This document shows, piece by piece, positions 39,728 through 51,373 of a DNA stretch of 64,000 bases. The notes under the pieces were generated by a model. That model had not been told where the DNA came from. It did not search any database and saw only the letters and a list, made by a program, of their open reading frames with translations. Made by a program: the position numbers and the translations under genes. The DNA is from Deinococcus soli (ex Cha et al. 2016) (GTDB taxonomy: Bacteria; Deinococcota; Deinococci; Deinococcales; Deinococcaceae): contig NZ_CP011389.1 in the NCBI RefSeq assembly GCF_001007995.1, positions 2,704,501-2,768,500 on the forward strand, read 5' to 3'. How positions within the stretch are numbered: position 1 is the first letter of the stretch; each line of letters begins with the position of its first letter.

Positions 39728-42052
39728 TTAGTTGTCAAGGGCGCGTTTGGCGGCAGCTCTCGTGTGCTGGCTGAGATGTGATAGGCCGGCCTTGGCATAT
39801 GCGGCGATGGCGGCGCTCCATGCAGATTCAAACAAGGGGTTCAGATGGGTGGCCTTGAGGTACAGGTGAGCGGCTGCAACAGGGTCGGTCACCTCGATTT
39901 CGCTGCCAACCGCCATCAGCAGGGCCAGCCACTGGTTGTCCAGAAATTCCCGCATTTCCACAGCCCACTCGGTTTCAGCTTCAGGCAGGAACGCCCCTGG
40001 ATACGTGTCGGCGAGATGATGCCGGTCCACTGAACTGTCCGGCTTCTGCCAGCTTTGCAGCGCAACCGCATCACACCGGATGTCCAGCTTCTCGGCCAGT
40101 CGGTAGACGCCGTTGGTCAGTGGCAGAGGATCTTGCGAGCCCAGGAAAGGCCGGAGGGCCTGTCGGAGTGCGTGGAGCGCCTGTTTGAAGTAGGAGCCCA
40201 GTTCCGTGCGTGCTTCACCGTCCCAGAGTGCGGTCATCAGCTGATCCCGAGTCGCCGCTCCCTGAAGACAGAGGAAGGCCAGCAGCTCGCGTGATTTCCT
40301 GAGCCGGATCTGCACGTCGGTTCCGTTGACCGTCACAGTGAAATTACCCAACAGGGCAATCCGCACCGTCGGTCTGGCCCGGACAGCCAGTCGCCGCGCG
40401 GCCCCGCCGCCCAGGTGGTGGTCGGCGAACGCGGCGTAGAGGGGAGCCAGCCGGTCTGTATCTACGGCAAGGGCCAGTTCACCTCCTATCCGAGAGAGGA
40501 CTTCAATCAACTCGATACTGGCCTCCTGGAGCGAAACCCCTGTTGACCAGCGGCAGAAGGTTCTGAAGGCGTGGGACCGCAATCTGAAGCCGTCCATCAG
40601 GGCCACGCCTTCAATGACTGCCTCGAAATAGGGGATCGCGCGGGCGACGTGTCCGTGCTCCACCTGAATCATGCCGGTGTAGAACGAATGGGCAATAAAG
40701 TCGAACTCCTGTTTTGGATTCAGTGAATCGATCTGACGCTCAAAGGTATTGAAGTCGATCTTACCTGTTCGCCAGAGGCACTCAGCTCTGAAAGCCCGCG
40801 CAAGTACATTGAGTCGGTCGCTGCCCTGAACGCTCTGAGTTTCTATGGAGAGGTCGAGATGATGCAGCGCGGTGTCGAACTTTTCCTGCAGAAGGTAGAG
40901 TTCTCCGAGAATCAGGTGAGTCGTGTCGCGGCGATGGTCATTCAGTTGCTCCGCACGCTTGAGCACTTCATGAATCATTCCCAATGACTCTTCAGGACGA
41001 CCTTCGAAGAACAGGCGATAGCCGAGATCCATTCGCAGGGACAGGCTCTCACTGTGTCCACCGAGCAGGTCGAAGAGACGCAGGGCCTCACGGGCGTACC
41101 GGTCCTGCGACTCGAAGTCATCCATCGAGGCGCTGACGTTCTGAGCGAAGTACAGGGCGCGGGCCCTGGAGCGAAGTTCCGATACCGGAATCTCGTCGAG
41201 GACGTCCGCCATGAGCCGTTGCGCTTCAGACGCACTGCCCAGTTCGACCAGCGCGCGGGCCTGGGAACAGATCAGCCACCAGCGGGTCACCTCATCCGGC
41301 TGCGCGTCCAGTCCGCGCCGCGCATGGGTCAGGCGGGCTTCCGGCCCGCTGCGCATGGCAGCCAGCAGGCTCAGACCCAGGTGAATCCGGGCGTCGGAGA
41401 CGGGGTCGCCTGCCGCGCGCAACAGGCAGATCTCGGCGGCGTCTGTTTCCCCGGTCTCCAGCAGGGACAGTGCGAACTGACCTGTCCGCTTCGAGTCGAG
41501 GGTTCGGCGGCGCAGCAGGCGCACGATGTCGTCGTATTTCCCCTCGCGTTCCAGCTGGTCGATCCGGGTGGCGAGCGGGTCGCGTTTGGGGGTGGGGGGG
41601 GTGGTGGCGGGGCTGTCGAGCTGCACGTTGACGTACCAGTCGCCGTTTCTGGCCTGGGTGACGCGGCCGCCCTGGACGCGTCCGGTGGTGAGGAGGTGGC
41701 GCTGGTAGTTCCCGAGCCGGGTGGGGATGGTGTGGCGCCCGCTGAGGGTCCAGAGGGTGACGTGGCCGGTGACGGGGTTGATGCGGAGGCTGCGGGCGTC
41801 GAGCCAGTAGCTCTCGCCTTTCAGGCCGCCGCGGGTGTTGTGGCGGGCGTCGTGCGCGGCCTGCGCGGCGGCTCGGCGGGTGGCGTGGGGGAGGGCGGGG
41901 GCGTCCGGGTGGGTGGTCAGCAGGTCGTCGGTGGGGGTGTCGGGGTTGCGGCGGGCCTGGACGAGCAGGGTGTTCATGAGGCGGCTGACGTGGGTGCGCG
42001 TGTCGCTCAGGGCGCTGACCTGTTCGGGCGTGGGTTGCAGCGTGAGTCGCAC
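39728..42052 (-). CDS. TPR/BTAD-type transcriptional regulator with TnpB-like N-terminal region
   Basis: 774 residues. About 1-150 resembles the N-terminal half of IS605 TnpB (LTLQPTPEQVSALSDTR, then the beta strands SLRINPVTGHVTLW and GDWYVNVQL), with no RuvC nuclease part. About 165-560 is a tetratricopeptide-like superhelix. About 565-690 is a winged-helix domain of the SARP type (RIALLGNFTVTVNG, RKSRELLAFLCL). The last 90 residues are BTAD-like helices. The start is GTG 42052 with AGGAG 6 nt upstream and TATACA at 42106-42111. Codon use turns AT-richer downstream of about 41570, so the front piece and the rest have different histories. Confidence 0.75.
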   Translation of the reverse strand: MRLTLQPTPEQVSALSDTRTHVSRLMNTLLVQARRNPDTPTDDLLTTHPDAPALPHATRRAAAQAAHDARHNTRGGLKGESYWLDARSLRINPVTGHVTLWTLSGRHTIPTRLGNYQRHLLTTGRVQGGRVTQARNGDWYVNVQLDSPATTPPTPKRDPLATRIDQLEREGKYDDIVRLLRRRTLDSKRTGQFALSLLETGETDAAEICLLRAAGDPVSDARIHLGLSLLAAMRSGPEARLTHARRGLDAQPDEVTRWWLICSQARALVELGSASEAQRLMADVLDEIPVSELRSRARALYFAQNVSASMDDFESQDRYAREALRLFDLLGGHSESLSLRMDLGYRLFFEGRPEESLGMIHEVLKRAEQLNDHRRDTTHLILGELYLLQEKFDTALHHLDLSIETQSVQGSDRLNVLARAFRAECLWRTGKIDFNTFERQIDSLNPKQEFDFIAHSFYTGMIQVEHGHVARAIPYFEAVIEGVALMDGFRLRSHAFRTFCRWSTGVSLQEASIELIEVLSRIGGELALAVDTDRLAPLYAAFADHHLGGGAARRLAVRARPTVRIALLGNFTVTVNGTDVQIRLRKSRELLAFLCLQGAATRDQLMTALWDGEARTELGSYFKQALHALRQALRPFLGSQDPLPLTNGVYRLAEKLDIRCDAVALQSWQKPDSSVDRHHLADTYPGAFLPEAETEWAVEMREFLDNQWLALLMAVGSEIEVTDPVAAAHLYLKATHLNPLFESAWSAAIAAYAKAGLSHLSQHTRAAAKRALDN

Positions 42053-42105
42053 AGGCGTCTCCTGGGAAGGTTCGAACGGGGGGTTGAGCGGGAATCTGGG
42101 TGCAT

Positions 42106-42111
42106 GTATAG
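42106..42111 (-). promoter_or_regulatory. Candidate -10 element of the TPR regulator
   Basis: Minus-strand TATACA lies 54 nt upstream of the GTG start, which has its own Shine-Dalgarno sequence, so this gene is not leaderless, unlike many neighbours. A good -35 was not found. Confidence 0.45.
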
Positions 42112-42223
42112 CAGGTGAAGGCGGCTGGGAACTGTGGGCTTTTCGGGATATGCCACCGCTTCCAGCGGCGCGGCTGCTCCAGCCAGAAGTGCTGTGCCGG
42201 GTGGTGTTCAGATGACGGGACGC

Positions 42224-42251
42224 CGGAGGCCCTGGTGGGAGCCTCCGGCGG
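42224..42251 (-). terminator. Hairpin terminator of pgi
   Basis: GCCGGAGGC (42224-42232) pairs with GCCTCCGGC (42243-42251) around a 10-nt loop, 17 bp past the pgi stop on the minus strand. Confidence 0.6.
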
Positions 42252-42267
42252 TGGGGGTGGGTGCGGG

Positions 42268-43899
42268 TCAGCGGTGGGCGCGGTAGCGGCGGATCAGGGC
42301 GTTGGTGCTGCTGTCGTGGTGCAGGTCGGGTGTCTGGGCAGCGTGCAGTTCGGGGACGATCTTCCCGGCCAGCACCTTGCCGAGTTCAACGCCCCACTGG
42401 TCGAAGGAGTTGATGTTCCACACGGCGCCCTGCACGAAGACCTTGTGCTCGTACAGCGCGATCAGTGCGCCCAGCGTGTGGGGCGTGAGGCGGTCGGCGA
42501 GAATGGTGTTGGTGGGGCGGTTCCCGTCGAACACGCGGTGCGGGGCGAGGTCCGCGGGGACGCCTTCCTCGAGGACTTGGTGCAGGGTCTTGCCGAAAGC
42601 GAGCGCCTCGGTCTGCGCGAACACGTTGGCCATGAGGAGGTCGTGGTGGGGCGCGCCGCCCTCCAGGGGCAGGGGGTTGAGGGTCTGGCAGAAGCCGATG
42701 AAGTCGCAGGGGATGAGTTTGGTGCCCTGGTGGATCAGCTGGTAGAAGGCGTGCTGGCCGTTCGTGCCGGGCTGCCCCCAGATGACCGGGCCGGTCTGGT
42801 AATCCACCGCCCTGCCGTCCAGGGTGATGTGCTTGCCGTTGCTTTCCATGTCGAGCTGTTGCAGGTACGCGGGGAAGTACGCGAGGTACTGGTCGTACGG
42901 CAGCACGGCGTGACTCTGCGCGCCGAAGAAGTTGTTGTACCAGATGCCCAGCATGCCCAGCAGGACGGGCAGGTTGCGCTGCAGCGGAGCGGTGCGGAAG
43001 TGCTCGTCCATGGCGTGGAACCCGGCGAGCAGCTCGTGGAACCCTTCCGGGCCGACGGCGAGCATCAGGCTCAGGCCGATGGCGCTGTCCATGGAGTAGC
43101 GGCCGCCCACCCAGTCCCAGAAACCGAACATGTTGGCGGTGTCGATTCCGAACTTCTGGACGGCCTCGGCGTTGGTGGACACGGCCACGAAGTGCCGCGC
43201 GACGGCCGCGTCGTCGCCCAGCGCCGCCAGGAGCCACGCGCGGGCGCTGCTGGCGTTCGCCATGGTCTCCTGCGTGGTGAAGGTCTTGGAACTCACGATG
43301 ACCAGCGTCTCGGCCGGGTCGAGGTCACGGGTCTTCTCGGTCAGGTCGGTGCCGTCCACGTTCGACACGAAACGCAGGGTCAGGTCCCGCTGCGCGTAGT
43401 GCTTGAGGGCCTCGTAGGCCATGACGGGGCCCAGGTCGCTGCCGCCGATGCCGATGTTGACGATGTTCTTCAGGGGTTTGCCCGTGTGGCCCAGCCACGT
43501 CCCGGCGCGCACCTGATCCGCGAAGGCCGCCATGCGGCCGAGTACCTCATGCACGTCGGGGACGACGTTGTGGCCGTCCACGAGCACGGTCGCGCCTTCC
43601 GGGGCGCGCAGGGCAGTGTGCAGCACGGCGCGGCCCTCGGTGACGTTGATCTTCTCGCCCGCGAACATGGCGTCGCGCTTGGCCGTCACGCCGGTCTCCC
43701 GCGCGAGGTCCAGCAGCAGGGTCAGGGTCTCGTCGGTCACGCGGTTCTTGCTGTAGTCGAGGTACAGGCCCGCGCCCTCGGCGCTCAGGCGTTCGCCGCG
43801 CGCGGCGTCCTGCGCGAAGAGGTCGCGCAGGTGGGTGCCCTCCAGGGCGCGGTGGTGGTCGAGCAGGGCGCTCCAGGCGGCCGTTTGCGTGATGGTCAT
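42268..43899 (-). CDS. pgi: Glucose-6-phosphate isomerase
   Basis: 543 residues. The PGI signatures are present: [29 protein letters not shown], the catalytic region [18 protein letters not shown] and, near the end, [15 protein letters not shown]. It interconverts glucose-6-phosphate and fructose-6-phosphate. The start ATG 43899 has AGGGAGA upstream. Monocistronic. Confidence 0.97.
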   Translation of the reverse strand: MTITQTAAWSALLDHHRALEGTHLRDLFAQDAARGERLSAEGAGLYLDYSKNRVTDETLTLLLDLARETGVTAKRDAMFAGEKINVTEGRAVLHTALRAPEGATVLVDGHNVVPDVHEVLGRMAAFADQVRAGTWLGHTGKPLKNIVNIGIGGSDLGPVMAYEALKHYAQRDLTLRFVSNVDGTDLTEKTRDLDPAETLVIVSSKTFTTQETMANASSARAWLLAALGDDAAVARHFVAVSTNAEAVQKFGIDTANMFGFWDWVGGRYSMDSAIGLSLMLAVGPEGFHELLAGFHAMDEHFRTAPLQRNLPVLLGMLGIWYNNFFGAQSHAVLPYDQYLAYFPAYLQQLDMESNGKHITLDGRAVDYQTGPVIWGQPGTNGQHAFYQLIHQGTKLIPCDFIGFCQTLNPLPLEGGAPHHDLLMANVFAQTEALAFGKTLHQVLEEGVPADLAPHRVFDGNRPTNTILADRLTPHTLGALIALYEHKVFVQGAVWNINSFDQWGVELGKVLAGKIVPELHAAQTPDLHHDSSTNALIRRYRAHR

Positions 43900-44145
43900 G
43901 CGCGTCTCCCTTCGGCTGGCACCGGTGCGTGGGGCGCCAGCCTGTCCGCCCGCGAGGATACTCCCGCCCGGGCGGACGCACGGCAGGGTGTGTAGGGAGG
44001 CGGCTCTCAGGTGTCACTCATGTTCATCGGGGAAGGCGGCATATGACGTGGTGCGGAGCCCGGACGCAGGGCCCCTGGGCAGCGTCGGGGTGCGCCGTCA
44101 GGTTCCGTCAGAGAATTGTGTGAGTTGCATGACTACGCTGACGGC
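43900..44145. other. Intergenic region, no gene seen
   Basis: About 245 bp between divergent pgi and the small protein gene. It holds the pgi ribosome binding site, the TACGCT element of the small gene, and short G/C inverted repeats such as CCGCCCG (43969)/CGGGCGG. No coding potential is convincing on either strand. Confidence 0.5.
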
Positions 44146-44361
44146 ATGACCAGGAAGGTGAGGGACATGGACGCGACATGGGGCCGCTGGGGCACCCCCT
44201 ACCTGGAGGAACAGAAGGAACCGGAGGCGCCCGCCGTGGTGAGCAGCGCCGCCGACCTGAAACCCCTGTCGCCCGAGGCGATCCGCCGCGCCATCCACGC
44301 CGAGGAGCAGCGGCAGGTGTTCGCCCTGCTGGGTCGCCTGCGCCGCAGCCGCCTGGGCTGA
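44146..44361 (+). CDS. Small protein of unknown function
   Basis: 71 residues from ATG 44146, 6 nt after TACGCT (44134-44139). A second start at ATG 44167 follows GGTGAGG and would give 64 residues. It is soluble, with a Pro/Ala-rich middle and a basic helical C-terminus (EAIRRAIHAEEQRQVFALL). It has its own promoter and a terminator-like hairpin. No family was recognised. Confidence 0.65.
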   Translation: MTRKVRDMDATWGRWGTPYLEEQKEPEAPAVVSSAADLKPLSPEAIRRAIHAEEQRQVFALLGRLRRSRLG

Positions 44362-44393
44362 CTCCTGGCCCTCCTTCCCATCCGATCTGCGTT

Positions 44394-44428
44394 CGCCGCC
44401 CCACGCCTCTCAGGTGTCAGGGGCGGCG
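44394..44428 (+). terminator. Hairpin after the small protein gene
   Basis: CGCCGCCCC (44394-44402) pairs with GGGGCGGCG (44420-44428), followed by TTCCGTTT. Confidence 0.65.
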
Positions 44429-44477
44429 TTCCGTTTGACAGGCCAGCGCCCCTTCCCATCCGGGGGCGCGGCGCGCT

Positions 44478-44502
44478 TGAATGCAGCCGTCAACTGCGTT
44501 CA
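44478..44502 (+). promoter_or_regulatory. Inverted repeat upstream of the thiolase gene, candidate TetR operator
   Basis: TGAATGCAG (44478-44486) and CTGCGTTCA (44494-44502) are inverted with one mismatch around 7 bp. It lies 60 bp before the thiolase start. A TetR-family gene closes the same cluster at 47271-47924, so it may bind here. Confidence 0.4.
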
Positions 44503-44562
44503 TCCCGGGCCTCCCTTGCCGCATGGAGGCCCTCCCGCCTGCTTTCCCGGAGGTTTCCCACC

Positions 44563-45849
44563 GTGACCCACCTTCCTTCTGTCAGAACCCTGCAAGACCG
44601 TGACGTGGTGATCGTCGCGGCGGTCCGCACGCCCATCGGCGCGATCCGTGGCGCGCTGTCCACCGTCCGGCCCGACGACCTCGCCGCGCACGCCATCCGC
44701 GAGGCGGTCGCGCGCAGTGGCGTGCCCGCCGACCAGATCGAGGAGGTGATCCTGGGCTGCGCGAACCAGGCGGGCGAGGACAACCGCAATGTCGCCCGCA
44801 TGGCCGCCCTGCTCGCGGGCCTGCCGGACACGGTGGCGGGCCTGACCGTGAACCGCCTGTGCGCCAGCGGTCTGTCGGCCATCAACACGGCGGCCCGCGC
44901 CATCCGCAACGGCGACGGGGACGTGTACGTGGCGGGCGGCGTGGAGAGCATGACCCGCGCGCCTCTCGTGATGCCGAAGGGCGCGCAGGCCTTCGCGAAC
45001 GGCAACGTCACCGCGTACGACACGACGCTGGGCTGGCGCTTCCCGAACCCCGCCATGGAGGCGCTGTTCCCGCTGGAGGCGATGGGGGAGACCGCCGAGA
45101 ACATCGCACAGCGCTCCCGCGAGGGCGCCTACCGGGGCGGTGAGATCACCCGCGAGGACCAGGACGCCTTCGCGCTGGACAGTCAGCGCAAGACGGTGGA
45201 CGCCCTGAACGCCGGACGGTTCAAAGGCGAGATCGTGCCGGTGCAGGTCAAGGGCCGCAAGGGAGTCGCCGTGTTCGACACCGACGAGCACCCCCGCGTG
45301 ACCCGCACCGAGGGGGGCTTCACCCTCGCCACCGACGAGGCGACCCTGGCGGGCCTGAAACCCGCCTTCCGGGGGGGCGGCAGCGTGACCGCCGGGAACG
45401 CCAGTGGCCTGAACGACGGCGCCGCCGCGCTGATCCTGATGAGCGCCGCGAAGGCCCGCGAGCTGGGCGTCACGCCGCTGGCCCGCTGGGTGGGCGCGGC
45501 GGCGGCCGGCGTGGAGGCCCGCGTGATGGGCCTGGGTCCCATTCCCGCCACCCGCAAGCTGCTGGACCGCACCGGCCTGAGCGTGCAGGACCTGGACCTG
45601 ATCGAACTGAACGAGGCCTTCGCCGCGCAGGCGCTCGCCTGCATCCGCGAACTGGAATTGCCCGAGGAGCGGGTGAACGTGAACGGCGGCGCCATCGCGC
45701 TGGGGCACCCGCTGGGCATGAGCGGCGCGCGCCTGATCGTGGCGCTGACGCACGAACTGGCGCGCCGTGAGGGCCGTTACGGACTGGCGACGCTCTGTGT
45801 GGGCGTCGGTCAGGGTGAGGCCGCCATCATCGAGAGGATCGAAGCATGA
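44563..45849 (+). CDS. pcaF: PcaF-type beta-ketoadipyl-CoA / acyl-CoA thiolase
   Basis: 428 residues. The active-site Cys is in [10 protein letters not shown] (about 103-112), the His in [10 protein letters not shown] and the second Cys in CVGVGQG. The stretches [17 protein letters not shown] and [11 protein letters not shown] are strongly reminiscent of PcaF. It would cleave beta-ketoadipyl-CoA or acetoacetyl-type CoA esters. The start is GTG 44563 with GGAGG upstream. It overlaps the CoA-transferase gene by 4 bp. No other aromatic-degradation genes are in view, so ketone-body use is an alternative. Confidence 0.87.
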   Translation: MTHLPSVRTLQDRDVVIVAAVRTPIGAIRGALSTVRPDDLAAHAIREAVARSGVPADQIEEVILGCANQAGEDNRNVARMAALLAGLPDTVAGLTVNRLCASGLSAINTAARAIRNGDGDVYVAGGVESMTRAPLVMPKGAQAFANGNVTAYDTTLGWRFPNPAMEALFPLEAMGETAENIAQRSREGAYRGGEITREDQDAFALDSQRKTVDALNAGRFKGEIVPVQVKGRKGVAVFDTDEHPRVTRTEGGFTLATDEATLAGLKPAFRGGGSVTAGNASGLNDGAAALILMSAAKARELGVTPLARWVGAAAAGVEARVMGLGPIPATRKLLDRTGLSVQDLDLIELNEAFAAQALACIRELELPEERVNVNGGAIALGHPLGMSGARLIVALTHELARREGRYGLATLCVGVGQGEAAIIERIEA

Positions 45850-47216
45850 CGGCGACGGCGACGCCAACGGGTCTGAAACATGTCCCAGTCATCACCGCCC
45901 CGGAGGCCGCGGCTCTCGTCCAGAGCGGGCAGACGCTGCTGGTGGGCGGCTTTGGCATGACCGGGAACCCGGTTCACCTCGTACACGCGCTGGCGGACAC
46001 GGACGTGCGGGACCTGACGTACGTGGCGAACAACGTCGGCGAGGCGGGCCTGAGTGGCGGGCGACTCCTCCGCAACGGGCAGCTGAAAAAGGCCATCGGG
46101 TCGTTCTTCACGAGTAACCGCGAGGCGGTGGCCGCCGCTCAGGAGGGGCGTCTGGAGGTGCAGCTCATCCCGCAGGGGTCGCTGGCCGAGGCGCTGCGGG
46201 CCGGGGGCGCCGGGATCGGGGGCTTCTACACGCCCACCGCTGCCGGGACCGTCATCGCGGGGGACGCCGATGTGCGCGTGCTGAACGGCCGGGAGATGGT
46301 GTTCGTGCCTGCCCTGCGCGGCGACGTGGCGTTCGTGCGCGCGTGGCGGGCGGACGAGGCCGGGAACCTCCAGTACCGCCTGACCGAGCAGAACTTCAAC
46401 CGCGCCATGGCGACCGCCGCCGACCTCGTCGTGGCAGAGGTCGAGGAGATCGTCCCGGTGGGCACCATTCCGCCCGAGGGGGTGCACACGCCGGGCCTGT
46501 ATGTGGATTACCTCGTTCAGGCGACCCTGACCGCCGAGGCACTCGGCAGCAGCGCCGACGTGAAGGGCAGCAGCAAGAAGGTGGACGAGGCGCGTATGCA
46601 CATGGCCCGCCGCGCGCTGGCGGAACTGCGGCGCGGGGACGTGGTGAACCTCGGTATCGGGATTCCCACGCTGGTCGCCGATCTGATCACCCCGGAGCAC
46701 GGCGTGAATCTGCACACCGAGAACGGCATGCTGGGTGTCGGCCCCGCGCCCGAGCAGGGCGGCGCGCTGGACTACCCGGTGAACGCCGGGAAGATCCCGG
46801 TCACGGCGCTGCCCGGCGCGAGCTACTTCGACAGCGCCGAGAGTTTCGGCATGATCCGCGGCGGGCACGTGGACGTGGCGGTCATGGGCGGGTTGCAGGT
46901 GGACGCGCAGGCGAACCTCGCGAACTGGGCGGTGCCCGGCAAGCCGCTGCTGGGCGTGGGCGGCGCCATGGACCTCGCCAGCGGCGCGCGGCGACTGATC
47001 GTCCTGATGACCCACACTGACCCGGACGGCACGCCCAAGGTTGTCACCGAGTGCACGCTGCCACTGACCTCGCGCGGTGCGGTGAGCATGATCATCACCG
47101 ACAAGGCCGTCTTCGAGTTCCGGTGTGGAGCGCTGACCCTGACCGAACTGATGCCCGGCGCCACCCTGGACGAGGTGCGCGCCAGCACGGGCGCGGCCTT
47201 CACGGAAGCCCTGTAA
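45846..47216 (+). CDS. Fused 3-oxoacid CoA-transferase (A and B subunits)
   Basis: 456 residues. The A half (about 15-235) has [11 protein letters not shown] and FYTPTAAGT. The B half (about 245-450) has [11 protein letters not shown] and the catalytic Glu in [12 protein letters not shown]. Most bacteria have two separate genes (PcaI/PcaJ or ScoA/ScoB); here they are fused, as in animal SCOT. It activates the keto acid for cleavage by the thiolase upstream. Confidence 0.92.
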   Translation: MTATATPTGLKHVPVITAPEAAALVQSGQTLLVGGFGMTGNPVHLVHALADTDVRDLTYVANNVGEAGLSGGRLLRNGQLKKAIGSFFTSNREAVAAAQEGRLEVQLIPQGSLAEALRAGGAGIGGFYTPTAAGTVIAGDADVRVLNGREMVFVPALRGDVAFVRAWRADEAGNLQYRLTEQNFNRAMATAADLVVAEVEEIVPVGTIPPEGVHTPGLYVDYLVQATLTAEALGSSADVKGSSKKVDEARMHMARRALAELRRGDVVNLGIGIPTLVADLITPEHGVNLHTENGMLGVGPAPEQGGALDYPVNAGKIPVTALPGASYFDSAESFGMIRGGHVDVAVMGGLQVDAQANLANWAVPGKPLLGVGGAMDLASGARRLIVLMTHTDPDGTPKVVTECTLPLTSRGAVSMIITDKAVFEFRCGALTLTELMPGATLDEVRASTGAAFTEAL

Positions 47217-47225
47217 CCCGAACGG

Positions 47226-47260
47226 CAGCGGGCCGCCCTGGTGATCCGGGCGGCCCGCTG
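47226..47260. terminator. Bidirectional hairpin
   Basis: CAGCGGGCCGCC (47226-47237) pairs perfectly with 47249-47260. It lies between convergent CoA-transferase and TetR genes. Confidence 0.7.
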
Positions 47261-47270
47261 TCCGTGCCGG

Positions 47271-47924
<654 letters not shown>

Positions 47925-48045
47925 GCCCCCATGCTAGCGCGCGCGGCTCACGGCGGGCAGCCCCCGCCACCTTCATGCAGTTGGGGGGAGCGCTCTACCC
48001 CGGAGCATACCGCGAAACAAGGGGGGGACGCTGTGAACTGCTCGC

Positions 48046-48075
48046 ATGACAGTCTCATGACCTTGCGACTAGAGT
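48046..48075 (+). promoter_or_regulatory. Promoter of the hibernation factor gene
   Basis: ATGACA (48046-48051), an 18-nt spacer and TAGAGT (48070-48075). Transcription would give a leader of about 45 nt carrying the GGAAGAGGTG ribosome binding site. Confidence 0.5.
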
Positions 48076-48126
48076 GAATCACCGGAGCCCGACCCACTCC
48101 TCCGGGAAAAGGAAGAGGTGAAAGCC

Positions 48127-48690
48127 GTGCACATCTACAAGCTGTCTGGCCGTAACGTTGAAGTCACCGATGCCATGCGTGATTACGTCGAGGAGAAACT
48201 CACGCGCCTGGATCGTTTCAATGACCAGATCACCGATGCACGCGTGACCCTGACCGTCCGCGACGTCCGCGACGCCGACCGCCGCAACCGCGTCGAGGTT
48301 CAGCTGAACGTCCCCAGCGGCATCATCCGCGCCGAGGAACACCACTCGGACATGTACGCCGCGATCGACCGGGCCAGCGACGTTCTGGAACGCCAGCTGC
48401 GCAAGTTCAAGACCCGCTACCTCAAGCACCGCCACGACGCCACGCCCCAGCCCGAGCCCGGCCCCGCCGAGGCCGACGTGAACGCCGGGGTGGACGACGT
48501 GACCGAGTTCATGCCCGAGATCGTGCGTCAGAAGCGCTTCGACATGCGTCCCATGAGCCCCGAAGACGCCGTGGCGCAGATGGAGGCGCTGGGACACGAC
48601 TTCTACGTGTTCATGAACATGCGCACGAACGCCTGCGGGGTCGTGTACCGCCGCAAGGACGGCCACTACGGCCTGATCGAACCCAGCTGA
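48127..48690 (+). CDS. hpf: Long-form ribosome hibernation promoting factor
   Basis: 187 residues from GTG 48127; a GTG three codons earlier is possible, but AGAGGTGA fits the later one as Shine-Dalgarno. The N-terminal S30AE domain (1-100, KLSGRNVEVTDAMRDYVEEK) is joined by an acidic linker to the C-terminal dimerisation domain (about 135-185, MSPEDAVAQMEALGHDFYVF). The long form pairs 70S ribosomes into 100S dimers. A large hairpin follows. Confidence 0.93.
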   Translation: MHIYKLSGRNVEVTDAMRDYVEEKLTRLDRFNDQITDARVTLTVRDVRDADRRNRVEVQLNVPSGIIRAEEHHSDMYAAIDRASDVLERQLRKFKTRYLKHRHDATPQPEPGPAEADVNAGVDDVTEFMPEIVRQKRFDMRPMSPEDAVAQMEALGHDFYVFMNMRTNACGVVYRRKDGHYGLIEPS

Positions 48691-48697
48691 CCTGACG

Positions 48698-48745
48698 CAG
48701 GGACGGGCGGGAGCTGCCGGGAACGGGCGCTCCCGCCCGTCCCTG
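48698..48745 (+). terminator. Terminator of hpf
   Basis: CAGGGACGGGCGGGAGC (48698-48714) pairs perfectly with 48729-48745 (17 bp) around a 14-nt loop. It is followed by CTGTCC rather than a T tract. Confidence 0.7.
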
Positions 48746-48815
48746 CTGTCCGTCCCGGCGGGGCGGGCAGGCTGTCCCGGTGTGGTCACCGCCTGATCTG
48801 GTACGCTGCGGCGTT

Positions 48816-49895
48816 GTGATCGCCCACGTGATCAATCCCGGAACCAGCGGCGTGAAACTCGCCTGCGCCCAGATCGAGCCCAGCGAGAACCCCGCCCTGC
48901 CGGGACAGCTGCGGCTGACGCTGACGCGCGCCGAACTGTCGCTGGACGCCCCCCCCACTGCCGGGCACCTGCCCGACCTCACCCGGCAGGTGCTGACCCT
49001 GACCGCAGATTGGCCCGCGCCGGACGCCGTGGTGGGGCGCGGCGGGTTCATCGGGCGGGTCACGACCGGCACGTACCGCGTGACCGAGGAACTCGCGGCG
49101 TTCGCACTGGCCTGCGACGCCGGGCAGGACCCCCCGAACCTGGGCGGCCCGCTGGCCCTGGCAGTGGCGAACGCGCGCGGCGTGCCCGCCTTCATCGTGG
49201 ACCCGCAGAGCGCGGACGAACTGCTGCCCGAGGCGCGCCCCACGGGCCTGCGGGGCGTGAACCGCCGCGCGGAATTCCACGCGCTGAACGCCCGCGCGGT
49301 CGCCCGCCGCGCCGCGTACGAGGTCGGCAAGCGCTTCCAGGACGCCCGCGTGGTCGTCGCGCACCTGGGCGCCACCACCAGCGTGACCGCCTTCGAGGCC
49401 GGACGCGCCATCGACACCACGGGCAGCGGCGCGAACGGCGGCCCGATGGGCGCCCGCCAGAGCGGCCCCGTCCCCGCGCGGGACCTGCTGCGCCTGCACG
49501 GGCAGCTGGGCGAGCAGACCCTGCATCACCTCGCCGCCGAGAGCGGCTTCCTGGCCCTGACCGGCAGCGCGAACCTGCGCGAGCTGGAGGGCCGCAGCCT
49601 GGGCGACCCGGACGTCAGTATCGTCGCCGCCGCGTTCGTGCATCAGGCCGCCAAGGCCATCGGCGAGCAGACCGGCGCGCTCAGCGCCCGCCCGGACGCC
49701 ATCGTCCTGACCGGCGGGATCGCCCGCTGGGACGAACTCGTGGACCGGATCGAGCGGCGCGTCGCGTGGATTGCCCCGGTGTTCGTGATTCCCGGCGAAC
49801 TGGAACTCGAGGCGCTGGCCGAGGGCGCCGGACGCGTCCTGCTGGGCCAGGAGGCACTGCGCGAGTGGACGCCGCCCGCCGGGCCGGGGTGCTGA
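48816..49895 (+). CDS. Acetokinase-family kinase, butyrate-kinase-like
   Basis: 359 residues from GTG 48816, 8 nt after TACGCT (48802-48807). The N-terminal phosphate-binding stretch VINPGTSGVKL, the central VVAHLGATTSVTAFEAGR and the adenosine stretch VLTGGIARWDEL match the butyrate/branched-chain acid kinase branch. The substrate is uncertain. It stands alone with an unknown gene, not beside a phosphotransacylase. Confidence 0.85.
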   Translation: MIAHVINPGTSGVKLACAQIEPSENPALPGQLRLTLTRAELSLDAPPTAGHLPDLTRQVLTLTADWPAPDAVVGRGGFIGRVTTGTYRVTEELAAFALACDAGQDPPNLGGPLALAVANARGVPAFIVDPQSADELLPEARPTGLRGVNRRAEFHALNARAVARRAAYEVGKRFQDARVVVAHLGATTSVTAFEAGRAIDTTGSGANGGPMGARQSGPVPARDLLRLHGQLGEQTLHHLAAESGFLALTGSANLRELEGRSLGDPDVSIVAAAFVHQAAKAIGEQTGALSARPDAIVLTGGIARWDELVDRIERRVAWIAPVFVIPGELELEALAEGAGRVLLGQEALREWTPPAGPGC

Positions 49896-49896
49896 C

Positions 49897-50271
49897 GTGG
49901 CCCGCCGCCGCACCCCCCAGCGCGCCCCGGAGCCCATCCGCGCGACCAGCATGTGGCGCGTGGATCAGGTGTTCCTCGCCCGGCGCGGCCCGCGCATCGA
50001 GGTCACCTGCTCGCTGGTGAACGACCAGGGCGGCCTGCGCAACCTGTCCGTCACCGCGCCCACCGAGGACCCGGTGCAGGCGGTGCGGCACGCCGCGCGT
50101 TTCATCGCCGGGAAGGGCAACGTGAGCGGCGCGCGGCAGGCGCGGCTGCGCTGGACCCGCGAGCAGGCCACCACCGAGCAGGACGCCCTAATCCGCGACC
50201 GCCTGCTGGAAGACGAGTTTCTCGACGAGTTCGAGGAGACCCTCGCGGCCGTGCGCGACCAGCAGCGCTGA
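49897..50271 (+). CDS. Small basic/acidic protein of unknown function
   Basis: 124 residues from GTG 49897, directly after the kinase stop codon. There is a basic N-terminus (ARRRTPQRAP), a beta-rich middle (RGPRIEVTCSLVNDQGGL) and a helical acidic C-terminus. No membrane segment or known motif was seen. Spacing indicates cotranscription with the kinase. Confidence 0.72.
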   Translation: MARRRTPQRAPEPIRATSMWRVDQVFLARRGPRIEVTCSLVNDQGGLRNLSVTAPTEDPVQAVRHAARFIAGKGNVSGARQARLRWTREQATTEQDALIRDRLLEDEFLDEFEETLAAVRDQQR

Positions 50272-50352
50272 CCGGCCCTGCCTGTTCACCCGCCCAGCGT
50301 TCTGCCGCCAGCGTCCATTTGCCCCGGCGGCCCCCTGCTACACTCCCCGGCG

Positions 50353-51363
<1,011 letters not shown>

Positions 51364-51373
51364 AGGGGGAGGC

